Below, one piece after another: positions 8,880 to 18,841 of a DNA stretch of 64,000 nucleotides. The stretch is from Gammaproteobacteria bacterium (GTDB lineage Bacteria; Pseudomonadota; Gammaproteobacteria; UWMA-0217). The DNA lies in NCBI GenBank assembly GCA_026981985.1, contig JALSHZ010000052.1:1-64000 (forward strand). Reading direction: 5' to 3'. A program made the translations under genes and the position numbers. How positions within the stretch are numbered: position 1 is the stretch's first letter; the number at the start of each line of letters is the position of its first letter. Below the pieces are notes generated by a model that was given only the letters and a program-made list of their open reading frames with translations, did not search any database and was not told the origin of the DNA.

Positions 8880-10070
8880 TCACGTCGAACGGTAGATGTA
8901 TTTCAACAGAAACGGCGGCAACAGCGTGGTCAAGGCGATAACGATAATCATGCCGGCGTAGACGTCATTATTGAAAATGCCACTGCTACGCCCGAGTTCG
9001 GCAAAAATCAGGCCGACCTCGCCGCGCGGTATCATGGCAACACCGATAATGATTTTCTGCCGTAGCGGTTCGCTGGTGAATGTTGCGCCGGCGAATTTGC
9101 CGATAATGGCTACGAGCAGGAACAGCAGGGAAAAACTCCAGATGAAGGCCGATGTCCAGTCGACCTCATGGAGATTCAGTGACAGGCCGACCGTGACGAA
9201 AAAAATCGGTGTAAAGAGCTGGATGATCGGCCGCATTTCGCTTTCGATGCGCTCGGCGAATTTGGGTTCGGTATGCAGCGCGATGCCAAAGGGCAGAAAG
9301 AAACGGCGCGACAGCGCCAGCCCGGCGGCAAATCCGCCGAGCAGTTCGGGGGCACCCATCTCGTGCGCCAGCCATGCGAACAGCAGCACCAGCGAAACCA
9401 TGGCGGTGGGGATTAGGCCGGGGATCTCGGTGATGCTGTCGAAATGTCTGATCGGATGCGAAATCAGCCGTGCGGCGATGGGCGCCAGGATGAAGAAGAG
9501 TGAAATGAATAACAGCACTTTGCCGACGTTGGCTGCGGTAATGCCGCCGCCCACCGAGAATTCATACAGCAGCGCGAGCAGGACGACCCCGAGTACATCG
9601 TCGAGCACGGCGGCACCGAGCACGATCTGACCCTCCCGGGAGTGGCGTTGATGCAAATCACTGAGCACGCGAATGGTGATGCCGATGCTGGTGGCAGTGA
9701 GGGCGCCGCCAATGAACATTGACACCAATATTGACAAGTCGAACCATTGCCATGCCAGCAGGAAGCCCAGTACGAAGGGAAGGATGAAACCGCCGAGTGC
9801 CACGGCGGTGGAGGCGCGGCCGGTGTTCATCAGCTTGCGTATGTCGGTTTCGAGACCTACCTCGAACAGCAGCAGCAGAATGCCGATTTCGGCCAGTAGT
9901 TTGATCACGGCGTCGGGTTGCAGCCAGCCGAGCAGACTGGGTCCGAGTACGATCCCGGCGGTCAATTCGCCGATGACCGAGGGTGCGCCGAGGCGGACGG
10001 CGATTTCTGCGAAGATTCTGGCGGTGACCAGAATCAGGAGTAGTGACAGGAAAAAGCTGTGGACTTCCAT
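8880..10070 (-). CDS. Kef-type cation:proton antiporter (second copy)
   Basis: A 396-residue polytopic protein of the CPA2 Na+/H+ exchanger family. It has GELTAGIVLGPSLLG near residues 33-47, GILLLLFEVGLETD near 63-76 and GGALTATSIGIT in the middle, where the ion-binding region lies. As with the gene at 173, no C-terminal RCK domain is present. The two antiporters are clearly different in sequence. It lies 11 bases downstream of the universal stress protein gene on the same strand, so the two are probably co-transcribed. That pairing of a stress-nucleotide-binding protein with an exchanger is common and suggests regulated ion or pH homeostasis. Confidence 0.88.
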   Translation of the reverse strand: MEVHSFFLSLLLILVTARIFAEIAVRLGAPSVIGELTAGIVLGPSLLGWLQPDAVIKLLAEIGILLLLFEVGLETDIRKLMNTGRASTAVALGGFILPFVLGFLLAWQWFDLSILVSMFIGGALTATSIGITIRVLSDLHQRHSREGQIVLGAAVLDDVLGVVLLALLYEFSVGGGITAANVGKVLLFISLFFILAPIAARLISHPIRHFDSITEIPGLIPTAMVSLVLLFAWLAHEMGAPELLGGFAAGLALSRRFFLPFGIALHTEPKFAERIESEMRPIIQLFTPIFFVTVGLSLNLHEVDWTSAFIWSFSLLFLLVAIIGKFAGATFTSEPLRQKIIIGVAMIPRGEVGLIFAELGRSSGIFNNDVYAGMIIVIALTTLLPPFLLKYIYRST

Positions 10071-10081
10071 GGGTGAGTGTC

Positions 10082-10912
10082 TCAGCGCAGTAGCAGTACC
10101 GGAACTCTGGCGTTGCGGATCATGTTGGTGGTGGTGCTGCCAACGAGAAAGCGACGAATGATCGAGTGGCCGTAGGCGCCCATGATGATCATGTCGATGT
10201 CATGTTCACGGCGATAATCGCAAAGCACCTTTTCAACCTCGCCGGTTTGCATCGAGGTGGTGACATCGAACCCGGCTGTGTCGAGCTTTTTCTTGGCCCA
10301 CTGTAGTGCGCCTGCATTGCTCCCGGCCATGACGATATGGCAGCTGACGCCAGCGAACAGCGGGCTGGCCGCAACCATTTCCACGCCTTTTTTCGTCGTC
10401 ATGCTGCCATCGAAGGCGATCAGTACGCGTTGCGGCTCCTTGAACTGGCTGGAGGTGACGAGAATGGGTTTGTGCAACGCTCGAACTGCGGACTCCAGCC
10501 GACTACCGAGATGCTCGGCAAGATTCTCGTCGTGCTTGCCCAATACCCACAGTCGGGCTTCGTCTTCCATATCCATCAGCGTGCTGACAAGATCGCCATG
10601 GCGTTGCATGGTGACAGGGTTGTCGACGCCGTCGGCAATGGCGCGGTCGCGGGCGGCTTCGAGCATCAGGCGGCCCTGTTCCAGGGCGAGTTTGGCGCGT
10701 TTCTCGTCGAGTTCCGAAAGCTCTTCGAGCAAGGACTCGCGAGTGCCAAGGCCGATATTGCCGGAAAGATTGCTGTCCGTTGGAAATGCTGATTTGTCGA
10801 GGGTATGCAGGATCAGCAGGGGTGCCTTCATTTTCAGGCTGGCCCAGGCCGCGTAATCGCAAACGGCGGGGGTGATGCTGGTGCCGTCGATACAGGCGAT
10901 GACTTTGCTCAT
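10082..10912 (-). CDS. Tandem-domain universal stress protein
   Basis: A cytoplasmic protein of about 276 residues with two UspA domains. The first begins SKVIACIDGTS and the second RVLIAFDGSMTTKKGVEMVA. The second carries the nucleotide-binding signature GAYGHSIIRRFLVGSTT near the C-terminus, matching the G-2X-G-9X-G-S/T pattern. The open frame extends 13 codons further upstream, but the ATG at 10912 (MSKVIA) is preferred because AGGGA precedes it and the first beta strand follows at once. The second domain should therefore bind ATP, while the first is more diverged. It is probably co-transcribed with the Kef antiporter 11 bases downstream. Confidence 0.9.
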   Translation of the reverse strand: MSKVIACIDGTSITPAVCDYAAWASLKMKAPLLILHTLDKSAFPTDSNLSGNIGLGTRESLLEELSELDEKRAKLALEQGRLMLEAARDRAIADGVDNPVTMQRHGDLVSTLMDMEDEARLWVLGKHDENLAEHLGSRLESAVRALHKPILVTSSQFKEPQRVLIAFDGSMTTKKGVEMVAASPLFAGVSCHIVMAGSNAGALQWAKKKLDTAGFDVTTSMQTGEVEKVLCDYRREHDIDMIIMGAYGHSIIRRFLVGSTTTNMIRNARVPVLLLR

Positions 10913-10982
10913 GCGTTTTCCCTGTTGCTTACTCAATTTGTTGGCGCCCATTCGGGCTTGCTATCGCTGCGCCTGCGCGTGT

Positions 10983-11034
10983 GCGAATGAATTCGCCCCT
11001 ACAGTAATAACTTCGTAGGGGCGAATTCATTCGC
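10983..11034. repeat. 20-bp perfect inverted repeat between the SulP and stress protein genes
   Basis: The arms GCGAATGAATTCGCCCCTAC (10983-11002) and its exact complement (11015-11034) flank a 12-base loop. It lies 9 bases past the stop codon of the SulP transporter gene and 70 bases upstream of the stress protein start, so it may act as a terminator. There is no T-run. The sequence resembles a dispersed palindromic repeat more than a gene-specific site. Confidence 0.7.
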
Positions 11035-11042
11035 CTGGCCGA

Positions 11043-12587
11043 CTAATGCTCCAGCAGCGTGTCGGCTGCGTCAGGTTTGTCGTGCACAGCAAAACGGTCG
11101 ATGATCGTCTTGCTGGCGTTGTTCAGGCCGATGACTTCGACTTCGGTCCCTTCACGACGAAACTTGATGACCACCTTGTCCAGCGCCGCCACTGCCGTGA
11201 TGTCCCAGAAATGTGCATGGGTCAGCTCAATGGTGACATGGGTCAGCGCTTCCTTCAGATCGAATGCGGCGATGAATTTGTCGGCGGAGGCAAAAAATAC
11301 CTGCCCATGTACCTCGTAGTGGCGCTTCATGCTGTCCGGGCTGAGCGTCGACGTGACATACATATAATGACTGACGCGATGGGCGAAGAACAGCGCACTC
11401 AATAGTACGCCAACGAAGACACCAAAGGCGAGGTTGTGGGTGGCGACGACGACGACCACCGTCGCCACCATGACGATGCTGGAGCTGCGCGGGTTGCTGC
11501 GCATTTTCACGATCGAACTCCAGCTGAAGGTGCCGATCGATACCATGATCATGACTGCGACCAGCGCTGCCATCGGGATTTGTGACACCCATTCATCCAG
11601 AAACACCACCAAAATCAGCAGGAACACCCCTGCCGTCAGCGTCGACAGGCGGGTGCGGCCGCCAGACTTCACGTTGATGATGGACTGCCCGATCATGGCG
11701 CAGCCAGCCATGCCGCCGATCATGCCAGTAGCGATATTGGCGATGCCCTGGCCCTTGCACTCGCGATTCTTGTCGCTGGGTGTGTCGGTGAGATCGTCGA
11801 TGATGGTGGCGGTCATCAGCGATTCCAGCAGCCCCACGACCGCGAGTGACAGTGAGTAGGGCAGGATGATCAGCAGTGTCTCCAGATTCAGCGGCACATC
11901 GGGCCAGAGGAACGATGGCAGTGTGTCGGGCAGATCGCCCAGATCACCAACGGTGCGGATGTCCAGATCCAGCAACAGCGCTACCACCGTCAATACGATG
12001 ATGTTGACCAGCGGTGAAGGCACACTGCGGGTCAGTAGTGGAAACAGGTAGATGATGCCAAGCCCGGCTGCCGTCATGGCATAGACATGCCAGGTGACGT
12101 TGGTCAGCTCCGGCAGCTGGGCCATGAAGATCAGGATCGCGAGTGCGTTGACAAAACCAGTAACCACCGAGGATGAAACAAAACGCATCAGCGAGCCAAG
12201 CCGCAAGTAGCCGGCGATGATCTGGAACACGCCGGTCAACATCGTTGCCGCCAGCAGATACTCCAGCCCGTGCTCCTTCACCAAGGTCACCATCAACAGC
12301 GCCATAGCGGCAGTTGCTGCTGAAATCATGCCGGGCCGTCCGCCGGCAAAAGCGGTGATGACGGCGATACTGAACGAGGCGTACAGACCAACCTTGGGGT
12401 CAACCCCTGCAATGACCGAAAACGCGATGGCCTCGGGAATCAGGGCCAGTGCTACCACCGTGCCGGCAAGCATGTCGCCGCGAATATTGGAAAACCAGTC
12501 GTGCCTGAGGGAAGTGATCATGGCTGGGTACTGTGTTGGCGCCCCGGCGATGACCCGTCTGGCGCGTGGAATGAAAAAGGCCGCCAT
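11043..12587 (-). CDS. SulP/SLC26-family anion transporter with STAS domain
   Basis: An inner-membrane transporter of about 490-514 residues. The membrane domain starts after [27 protein letters not shown], the typical SulP opening, and includes the [26 protein letters not shown] segment characteristic of the family. The last about 100 residues form a STAS domain ([15 protein letters not shown] through [18 protein letters not shown]). Members carry sulfate, bicarbonate or other anions, usually with sodium or protons; the substrate is not decided by sequence. The open frame begins at 12587, but ATG at 12521 (MITSLRHDW) fits the family start better. No Shine-Dalgarno is clear at either site. 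Confidence 0.9.
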   Translation of the reverse strand: MAAFFIPRARRVIAGAPTQYPAMITSLRHDWFSNIRGDMLAGTVVALALIPEAIAFSVIAGVDPKVGLYASFSIAVITAFAGGRPGMISAATAAMALLMVTLVKEHGLEYLLAATMLTGVFQIIAGYLRLGSLMRFVSSSVVTGFVNALAILIFMAQLPELTNVTWHVYAMTAAGLGIIYLFPLLTRSVPSPLVNIIVLTVVALLLDLDIRTVGDLGDLPDTLPSFLWPDVPLNLETLLIILPYSLSLAVVGLLESLMTATIIDDLTDTPSDKNRECKGQGIANIATGMIGGMAGCAMIGQSIINVKSGGRTRLSTLTAGVFLLILVVFLDEWVSQIPMAALVAVMIMVSIGTFSWSSIVKMRSNPRSSSIVMVATVVVVVATHNLAFGVFVGVLLSALFFAHRVSHYMYVTSTLSPDSMKRHYEVHGQVFFASADKFIAAFDLKEALTHVTIELTHAHFWDITAVAALDKVVIKFRREGTEVEVIGLNNASKTIIDRFAVHDKPDAADTLLEH

Positions 12588-12822
12588 CCCCGTAGGAATG
12601 CGGCCGCTCGGGCGCGGAGTTTAGTGGACTGGAGCTTGTTCGGGCAACCATCGATTGTCGGATGTTCGGTGCATATATGTCGGTGGCGTGGGTGTTGGTT
12701 GCAGACACAATAATTAACGCCGTTGCTTTCGATGGGGTGAACTACAACACGGGAATCCTGTCATACCCGGAGAACAACAACGGAACCGGCGCGATCAGCT
12801 GATGACCGGTCGATGAAGAATT
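12588..12822. other. Intergenic region between divergent SulP and autokinase genes
   Basis: This non-coding stretch must hold the start signals of the minus-strand SulP gene and probably the original promoter of the exopolysaccharide locus. No convincing -35/-10 pair, operator or JUMPstart/ops-like element was recognised. Element copy C begins at its right edge and now separates this region from the locus. Confidence 0.4.
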
Positions 12823-12964
12823 GTAACTACTCAGCACAGGCCAGTAACTGCTCTGATTGCCGCTGAAACGCGTCAGATCAAGGCGGGAAATGTGAGTTTA
12901 CAGGTGTAAATGACCATTTCCCAACGCAGAGATGGCGCGTTTCAGTGGTGAGCTGAGTAGTTAC
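12823..12964 (+). mobile_element. MITE-like element, copy C (142 bp)
   Basis: The outer end GTAACTACTCAG is at 12823, an inner end repeat is at 12844 (21 bp in), and the opposite single end CTGAGTAGTTAC finishes at 12964. Flanking direct repeats are GAAGAATT at 12815-12822 and 12965-12972. It matches copy B except for a block of about 47 bp missing from the interior and a 10-bp shorter spacer between the double ends. It stops 23 bases before the first ATG of the autokinase gene and so lies in that gene's leader. Confidence 0.9.
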
Positions 12965-12987
12965 GAAGAATTTCAGTCCCGCAGGGG

Positions 12988-15261
12988 ATGCCAACGGCGA
13001 CGAGCATGCGTTCAACACAAGATCCTTTTGAATACCATCCGGTGCCGGCAGGCCCGCCGGCGCGAGCCGGTGGTGCTGGTGTAAGCCTCGGGATTCCCGG
13101 TAGCAGTGATTCGAAAGCTTACCTCGAGCTTATCCGCCAAAACCTGCCGAAACTCATCGTTACTGCTCTGCTGGCGGCGATGTTGGTGGGGGTCTGGTTG
13201 CTGTCTACTGAAAAAGTGTATCAGGCCAGTGCCTTGCTGCGCATCGAAGATGAAAGCGGCTTTATGGACAAATTGCTGGAAAAGGAGAGCGACCCGTTTT
13301 CGACTGCGCCACTTGCCAAGGAGGAGGCCAAGATCATTGGTTCACGGGCAGTGCTGGGCGCCGCTGTTGATGCCCTTGGTCTCACTATCGAGTCACAGCC
13401 GCAATATTTGCCGCTGCTCGGCAAGTTGCTCAGCCGGTATCCGGCGCTGGTCAGCAGGATTCAACAGTGGTTCCCCGACAATGGATATGCCTGGGGCGGT
13501 GAGCGTCTGGAGATCGGCTTCCTTGATCTGCCACAAGCCTTGCACGGCAAACCGTTGACGCTCATTGCCAGTCAGCCGGGCAGGTACAGCATTGAATATG
13601 ACGGCGAGTCCGTTTTGACGGACGGGGAGGTTGGGGCGTTCGAGGTCTTGCATTTCAGCAATGGTGACACAGCGTCGATTCTTGTGCAGAAGCTGGCAGC
13701 ACTGCCGGGTACCGCGTTTATGGTGTATCGGCATTCCCGCGAGGCAAAGATCGATGCACTGCGCGCTGCGTTGACGATCAATGCCAGGGAAACCGGTACC
13801 CGTGTCATGGAGCTGGTGCTCAAGGGCAATGACCCGCAACTTCTGGCGCGCACGCTCAATGAGATCGTCTCCACCTATCGCGATCTGCGTTTGTCCTGGT
13901 CTTCACGCGAGGTGCGGCAGGAGCTTGGGTTTCTCAACACACGCCTGCCGGAAGCGCGGGAGCAGCTGGCGGCTGCCGAGGAGGCGCTGGCCGCTTATCG
14001 CAAACGGCATCGCTCGCTCGATGTCGATACCGAGTCACGTGCGGCGATCACTCGTGCTGCGGGTATCGAGGCAGAATTGAAGCAGTTGCAGATGAAGCGT
14101 GAGTTGCTGGCACAACAATATACGTCGCGCTACCCCGAGCTGGAAAAGCTCGATGCCGAAATTGCCTCGACCACTGCACTGTTGTCGCAGACACAGCGGA
14201 AAATGCGTGCCATGCCTGCCGTTGGCAAAGGGCTGCTGAGCCTGGAACGCGAGGTGGAAATGCGCAGCAAGCTGTATACCTCGCTGGAACAGCGTTACCA
14301 GAAGCTGAAAGTTGCGGAAGCCAGCTCTATTGGCAGTGTCAGGCTGATCGACTCGGCGGTGGCCCCCGACAAGCCTGTATGGCCAAAACCTGGTCTGTTG
14401 GTGCCGTTGGCGGTGCTGGCGGCGCTGTTTTTGCATCTGTCCTGGCTTTTTGTCCGCGCCGCCTTTTCGAACCGTGTGCATGACGCCGAAACCGTCGAGA
14501 CATTGTCAGGAGCGCCCGTTTTCGTCGACATCCCCTATAGCAGCCGTCAGGCACGTCCACAGGCTCCAGCACGGAACCTGTTGCCGGGTGTGGCTAAACG
14601 GGGTGGTGTGCTGGCCGTCGATCATCCGGATGATTTCACGGTTGAAACCCTGCGTGGATTGCGCGCCATGCTGACCAATGTGCTTGCCAGGGCCGACAAT
14701 CGCATGTTGATGATCTGTGGGCCATTGCCACGCATGGGAAAGTCGTTCGTCAGCGCCAACCTTGCGGTGCTGTTGCAGGAGGCGGGGAAAAGAGTGCTGC
14801 TGATCGATGCAGACTTCCAACGTGGCCGACTGCATAAGGATTTCGGCATCAGCAACGATATCGGCTTGACCAGCGTGATCGCCGGCAAAGTCGAGGTGGA
14901 GGACGCCATCGTCCCCACTGAGATCGCGGGACTCGATGTCATGACCCGAGGGCCGGATGCTCCGCCGCTGGATGAGTACCTGGAGCGTGGTTTGAGAAAA
15001 ATCGATGCTGTACTTGGCGATTATTACGACCACATTGTGGTCGATGCGCCGCCGGTCCTGAGTCTGTCGACATCAGCCATTATTGGTCGTGTCGCGGGTG
15101 TCAGCATCATGGTGGTGCGTACCGATGAGGTGACGGTCGATGAAATGAAGGCGGCGGTCAAACGGCTGAAGCTAGCCGGTGTCGATATCGACGGCTGTCT
15201 GGTCAACAACATGAGCGCAGAGAGCCAGCGCCAAGCCTATCGTTACGGCTATGCCAGTTAG
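12988..15261 (+). CDS. Wzc-like polysaccharide co-polymerase / tyrosine autokinase
   Basis: A 757-residue inner-membrane protein that controls chain length in Wzy-dependent exopolysaccharide export. The first membrane helix is about 55-73, followed by a Wzz domain and a long coiled-coil periplasmic region (about 300-450). Then come the SAVAPDKPVWPKP motif before the second helix and a cytoplasmic BY-kinase domain from about 550. The kinase has Walker A GPLPRMGKS, Walker A' VLLIDADFQRG and Walker B HIVVDAPP. The tail has only three tyrosines (residues 751, 753, 755), a short autophosphorylation cluster. The ATG at 12988 sits hard against AGGGG; ATG at 13006 is an alternative start. Element copies C and D flank the gene on both sides in the same orientation. 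Confidence 0.92.
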   Translation: MPTATSMRSTQDPFEYHPVPAGPPARAGGAGVSLGIPGSSDSKAYLELIRQNLPKLIVTALLAAMLVGVWLLSTEKVYQASALLRIEDESGFMDKLLEKESDPFSTAPLAKEEAKIIGSRAVLGAAVDALGLTIESQPQYLPLLGKLLSRYPALVSRIQQWFPDNGYAWGGERLEIGFLDLPQALHGKPLTLIASQPGRYSIEYDGESVLTDGEVGAFEVLHFSNGDTASILVQKLAALPGTAFMVYRHSREAKIDALRAALTINARETGTRVMELVLKGNDPQLLARTLNEIVSTYRDLRLSWSSREVRQELGFLNTRLPEAREQLAAAEEALAAYRKRHRSLDVDTESRAAITRAAGIEAELKQLQMKRELLAQQYTSRYPELEKLDAEIASTTALLSQTQRKMRAMPAVGKGLLSLEREVEMRSKLYTSLEQRYQKLKVAEASSIGSVRLIDSAVAPDKPVWPKPGLLVPLAVLAALFLHLSWLFVRAAFSNRVHDAETVETLSGAPVFVDIPYSSRQARPQAPARNLLPGVAKRGGVLAVDHPDDFTVETLRGLRAMLTNVLARADNRMLMICGPLPRMGKSFVSANLAVLLQEAGKRVLLIDADFQRGRLHKDFGISNDIGLTSVIAGKVEVEDAIVPTEIAGLDVMTRGPDAPPLDEYLERGLRKIDAVLGDYYDHIVVDAPPVLSLSTSAIIGRVAGVSIMVVRTDEVTVDEMKAAVKRLKLAGVDIDGCLVNNMSAESQRQAYRYGYAS

Positions 15262-15288
15262 TGATCTGGGCAAAAAGTAACAACCAAT

Positions 15289-15430
15289 GTAACTACTTAG
15301 CACAGGCCGGTAACTGCTCAGATTGCCGCTGAAACGCGTCAGATCAAGGCGGGAAATGTGAGTTTACAGGTGTAAATGACCATTTCCCAACGCAGAAATG
15401 GCGCGTTTCAGTGGTGAGCTGAGTAGTTAC
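15289..15430 (+). mobile_element. MITE-like element, copy D (142 bp)
   Basis: It is nearly identical to copy C and in the same orientation: outer end at 15289, inner end repeat at 15310, single end finishing at 15430. It is flanked by the perfect 8-bp direct repeat CAACCAAT (15281-15288 and 15431-15438). It lies between the autokinase stop and the UDP-xylose synthase start, whose ATG is 28 bases downstream. The Shine-Dalgarno of that gene lies outside the element. Confidence 0.9.
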
Positions 15431-15458
15431 CAACCAATAAATATATCAGGAGAATGTC

Positions 15459-16445
15459 ATGTCATCTGCCATAAACAAACGAATACTGGTCACTGGGGGC
15501 GCAGGGTTTCTCGGCTCCCACCTGTGTGAAAAACTACTGGAGCAAAATCATGAAGTGCTCTGTGTCGATAATTTCTTTACTGGCGCCAAGGAAAATATTC
15601 GCCACCTGCTGAGTGACCCGTATTTCGAGGTCATGCGCCATGACATCAACTTTCCGCTCTATGTTGAGGTCGATGAAATCTACAACATGGCCTGTCCGGC
15701 ATCGCCCATCCATTACCAGCATGACCCGGTGCAGACCACGAAAACAAGTGTGCTCGGTGCAATCAATATGCTCGGTCTGGCCAAACGTGTTGGCGCAAAG
15801 ATATTCCAGGCTTCGACCAGTGAGGTCTACGGCGATCCGGCAGTCCATCCGCAAACAGAAGACTACTGGGGACACGTCAATCCTATCGGTCCTCGTGCTT
15901 GCTACGACGAAGGCAAGCGCTGTGCCGAGACGCTGTTTTTCGATTATCACCGCCAGCATGGGCTGCGGGTGAAGGTAGGGCGGTTCTTCAATACCTATGG
16001 GCCAAGAATGCATCCCGACGATGGCAGGGTGGTTTCCAACTTCATTATTCAGGCCTTGAAGAATGAACCGATCACTGTCTATGGCGATGGCAGCCAGACA
16101 CGCTCATTCTGCTACGTCGACGACATGATCGACCTCGTCAGCCGTGTGATGGATACCGACGACAGCTTTACCGGGCCGGTGAATATGGGAAACCCCAATG
16201 AAATTACCGTCGGTGAACTGGCTGAAACTGTGGTCCGTTTGACCGGGTCGCGCTCGAAGATCAACTACCTTCCGTTGCCGGCTGATGATCCCAGGCAGCG
16301 GCAACCGAATATTTCCAAGGCAACGGAAACCACTGGCTGGCAACCAAGCACCAGTCTGGAAGATGGCTTGCAGCAGACCATCGATTATTTCCGCCAGCTT
16401 ATCGAAAGCCCGCACGAGATGCGAAAACTGGCGGCGGTGGTTTGA
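15459..16445 (+). CDS. UDP-glucuronate decarboxylase (UDP-xylose synthase)
   Basis: A 328-residue short-chain dehydrogenase of the extended NDP-sugar type. It converts UDP-glucuronate to UDP-xylose through an NAD+-bound 4-keto intermediate. The N-terminal [11 protein letters not shown] motif binds NAD+, and the STSEVYGDP and CYDEGKR segments (YxxxK catalytic pair) are diagnostic of the UXS family. The length is typical. AGGAGA precedes the ATG. It indicates that the polymer made by this locus contains xylose or a derivative. Transcription from upstream must cross element copy D, unless that copy or its flank supplies a promoter. Confidence 0.92.
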   Translation: MSSAINKRILVTGGAGFLGSHLCEKLLEQNHEVLCVDNFFTGAKENIRHLLSDPYFEVMRHDINFPLYVEVDEIYNMACPASPIHYQHDPVQTTKTSVLGAINMLGLAKRVGAKIFQASTSEVYGDPAVHPQTEDYWGHVNPIGPRACYDEGKRCAETLFFDYHRQHGLRVKVGRFFNTYGPRMHPDDGRVVSNFIIQALKNEPITVYGDGSQTRSFCYVDDMIDLVSRVMDTDDSFTGPVNMGNPNEITVGELAETVVRLTGSRSKINYLPLPADDPRQRQPNISKATETTGWQPSTSLEDGLQQTIDYFRQLIESPHEMRKLAAVV

Positions 16446-16484
16446 ACTGCGTCTGAACTGTACTGAAACTGGCGGAAACCTTCG

Positions 16485-17996
16485 ATGAGCGATTCACTCG
16501 ACGTTGTGCAGGATGGTATTTCTGAATTCCGGGAGGCGGCACGTGCGCCGACGATGCCGCGAATGCACAACGGATTGTCGACGACACGTCGTGTCGTTTC
16601 TGCCAGCGTCATCGTGGGCTTGCAGGTAGGGCTCGATGTGTTGGCAATGGTGCTGGCGATCATTGTTGCCGACCACTACCATCATGTTGGCCATGGAAGT
16701 GCCACGGTACTTTGGATGTTGTTTTTTTCAGGGTCACTGTTGCTCGCATTGTGGCATTTCGGCTTTTACCGTATCAGTCGTTTGACGCAGTGGTCTGGAT
16801 CGCCCTTTGCTTTCCTTCTTTTTATGCCGGCCAGCATCGTCGTCATGTCGCTTGTTTATTTGGCAGTGCCGGAGAGTCAGGTGGTGGAGCCTGGATGGTT
16901 GTCGATGGTTGTCGCTGTTTCGCTGGCATCGATGTGGCTCGGCCGTTTTCTGCTGACCTGGGTTATTCGCGCAGGGCTGCGCCGGGGGCTGCTTGGTGAA
17001 AGCGTCGCTGTTGTCGGCACGGGAGCGGTGGCGAGAAAGTTTATCGAACAGCTGCTTTCACATCCGCAGGATCAGTGGTGCTACCTTGTTGGCGTGTTCG
17101 ATGATCGCACCGAACACCGTCGGGCTGTGTTTCCGGGTGTGTCATTGTTGGGGCGCATTGACGATATCGAACGCTATGTACGTGACGGTATGGTGCAGCA
17201 TATTGTCATCGCCTTGCCGCTGGATGCTTCCATTTCGGTTGATGACCTGCGCCGCAAGCTGGCGTCAATGCCAGCCAGCTTGTCGCTTACCTGGGATCCA
17301 GTGAGAGCGGTCGTGGGGCCGTCAGCGATACCAAGTGGCGGTAATCTCTCCCTGCTTCAGGAAATGCCGCTGTTGAAGCTAAAGGAGCTGCCAACTTTCG
17401 GCTGGGCGGCGATTGCCAAGTGGTTCGAGGATCGCTTGTTGGCAGTGTTTGCGTTGCTCCTGCTGGCCCCGCTTTTCGTGGTGATCGCAATATTGATCAA
17501 GCTCGACAGCCCCGGCCCGGTGCTGTTTCGGCAGCGGCGCTACGGTTTTAACAAGCGGCCGATCATGGTTTACAAGTTTCGCACCATGCATCATGACAGC
17601 GCAGGGAACCAACGGTTTCGTCAAGCGACCAAGCATGACAAGCGGGTCACACGGCTTGGCCGGTTGCTGCGTAAAACCAGCCTCGACGAACTACCACAGC
17701 TTTTCAATGTGCTGGAAGGCAAGATGTCGCTGGTGGGGCCCAGGCCGCACCCCGTGGAGCTGGACGACCATTTCAAGCGCCTGATCGAGGGTCTGGACGA
17801 ACGACATTGCGTCAAACCGGGTATCACGGGCTGGGCGCAGATCAATGGTTTCAGAGGGGAAACCGATACCCTGGAAAAAATGGAGGCGCGGATTGCCTAC
17901 GATATTACCTATATAGAAAACTGGTCATTGTGGCTGGACATAAAAATATTAATGCGTACCGCAGTGGGAGGATGGGTCGATGACAACGCATACTGA
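16485..17996 (+). CDS. Undecaprenyl-phosphate sugar phosphotransferase (WcaJ-like)
   Basis: This 503-residue integral membrane enzyme is expected to start the lipid-linked repeat unit by moving hexose-1-phosphate (commonly glucose) from a UDP-sugar to undecaprenyl phosphate. The N-terminal half has four or five membrane helices and a Rossmann-like CoA_binding_3 region ([18 protein letters not shown]). The C-terminal bacterial sugar transferase domain begins with a hydrophobic hairpin and carries [37 protein letters not shown] and [10 protein letters not shown], the catalytic signatures. The length matches the EpsB/WcaJ type (TIGR03023-like). It overlaps the next gene by 17 bases, which indicates translational coupling. 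Confidence 0.92.
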   Translation: MSDSLDVVQDGISEFREAARAPTMPRMHNGLSTTRRVVSASVIVGLQVGLDVLAMVLAIIVADHYHHVGHGSATVLWMLFFSGSLLLALWHFGFYRISRLTQWSGSPFAFLLFMPASIVVMSLVYLAVPESQVVEPGWLSMVVAVSLASMWLGRFLLTWVIRAGLRRGLLGESVAVVGTGAVARKFIEQLLSHPQDQWCYLVGVFDDRTEHRRAVFPGVSLLGRIDDIERYVRDGMVQHIVIALPLDASISVDDLRRKLASMPASLSLTWDPVRAVVGPSAIPSGGNLSLLQEMPLLKLKELPTFGWAAIAKWFEDRLLAVFALLLLAPLFVVIAILIKLDSPGPVLFRQRRYGFNKRPIMVYKFRTMHHDSAGNQRFRQATKHDKRVTRLGRLLRKTSLDELPQLFNVLEGKMSLVGPRPHPVELDDHFKRLIEGLDERHCVKPGITGWAQINGFRGETDTLEKMEARIAYDITYIENWSLWLDIKILMRTAVGGWVDDNAY

Positions 17997-18828
17997 GGAA
18001 TTTCCCAGGCACGCTGCGGCGCAGCAAGGTGAAATCATTGCCAAGGCAGATATCGCGTGGCAGGAAAAACAGATTCCGGCAATCGATCTTCTTGGATTCC
18101 GTGTTCATCCTGGAACGCTTGAGGACTATCTCGACCTGGTTAAAGCTTCGATACGGGAGCGCGTAGGCGTCAGGGTGCTGTATCACAACCTGCATTCGCT
18201 CCATGAGTATTTTCGTAGCGAGCAACTGCGACAATACTACAGCGGGAGTTTCGTGCTCGTCGACGGCATGCCATTGATCGGCCTGCTCAAGCTTGGTGGC
18301 CATGCGGTCGATCGGGAGCATCGCCTGACCTACGTCGACTTTATCTGGCCATTGCTGCAACGTGCTCGCGATGAGGGGTGGCGGGTATTCGTTCTCGGCC
18401 AGGCGCCGGAAACCCTCTCAGCAGCACTGGAAAAAATCGGCGAACGTTTGCCGGGGCTCGCCATCGCCGGCCATCACGGCTATTTCGATAGCACATCCGG
18501 AAGTCAGGAAAACCAGCAAGTGATTGATCAGATCAATACGAACGAAACCGATCTTTTGCTGGTAGGGATGGGAACCCCCGTTCAGGAACGCTGGATTCAA
18601 GACAACGCGGCGTTGTTGCATGCGCCCGCGATCCTGGCGTCGGGTGCCTGCATGGAGTATGTCGCCGGTGTGGTGCAGTCGCCGCCACGCTGGATGGGGC
18701 GCTGCGGGCTGGAGTGGAGTTTCCGCTTATTGGAAAATCCGCGTCGTTTTGCACACCGGTATCTTGTCGAACCGTGGGTGCTCGCGATGATACTCGCGCG
18801 TAACTTCCTGCTCGGTTCAAGGGCATGA
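17980..18828 (+). CDS. WecG/TagA/CpsF-family glycosyltransferase
   Basis: A 282-residue cytoplasmic or peripheral glycosyltransferase of the GT26 family. It probably adds the second sugar (often a ManNAc- or glucuronate-type residue) to the lipid-linked primer. Recognisable segments are the NLHSLHEYFRS region, VLVDGMPLIGLLK near residue 90, WRVFVLGQAPETLS and LLLVGMGTPVQERWIQDN near 190. A strong GGGAGG precedes the start, which lies inside the end of the previous gene. Apart from the initiating transferase it is the only glycosyltransferase recognised in the locus. Confidence 0.88.
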   Translation: MTTHTEEFPRHAAAQQGEIIAKADIAWQEKQIPAIDLLGFRVHPGTLEDYLDLVKASIRERVGVRVLYHNLHSLHEYFRSEQLRQYYSGSFVLVDGMPLIGLLKLGGHAVDREHRLTYVDFIWPLLQRARDEGWRVFVLGQAPETLSAALEKIGERLPGLAIAGHHGYFDSTSGSQENQQVIDQINTNETDLLLVGMGTPVQERWIQDNAALLHAPAILASGACMEYVAGVVQSPPRWMGRCGLEWSFRLLENPRRFAHRYLVEPWVLAMILARNFLLGSRA

Positions 18829-18841
18829 TGGTACAGGAGCC

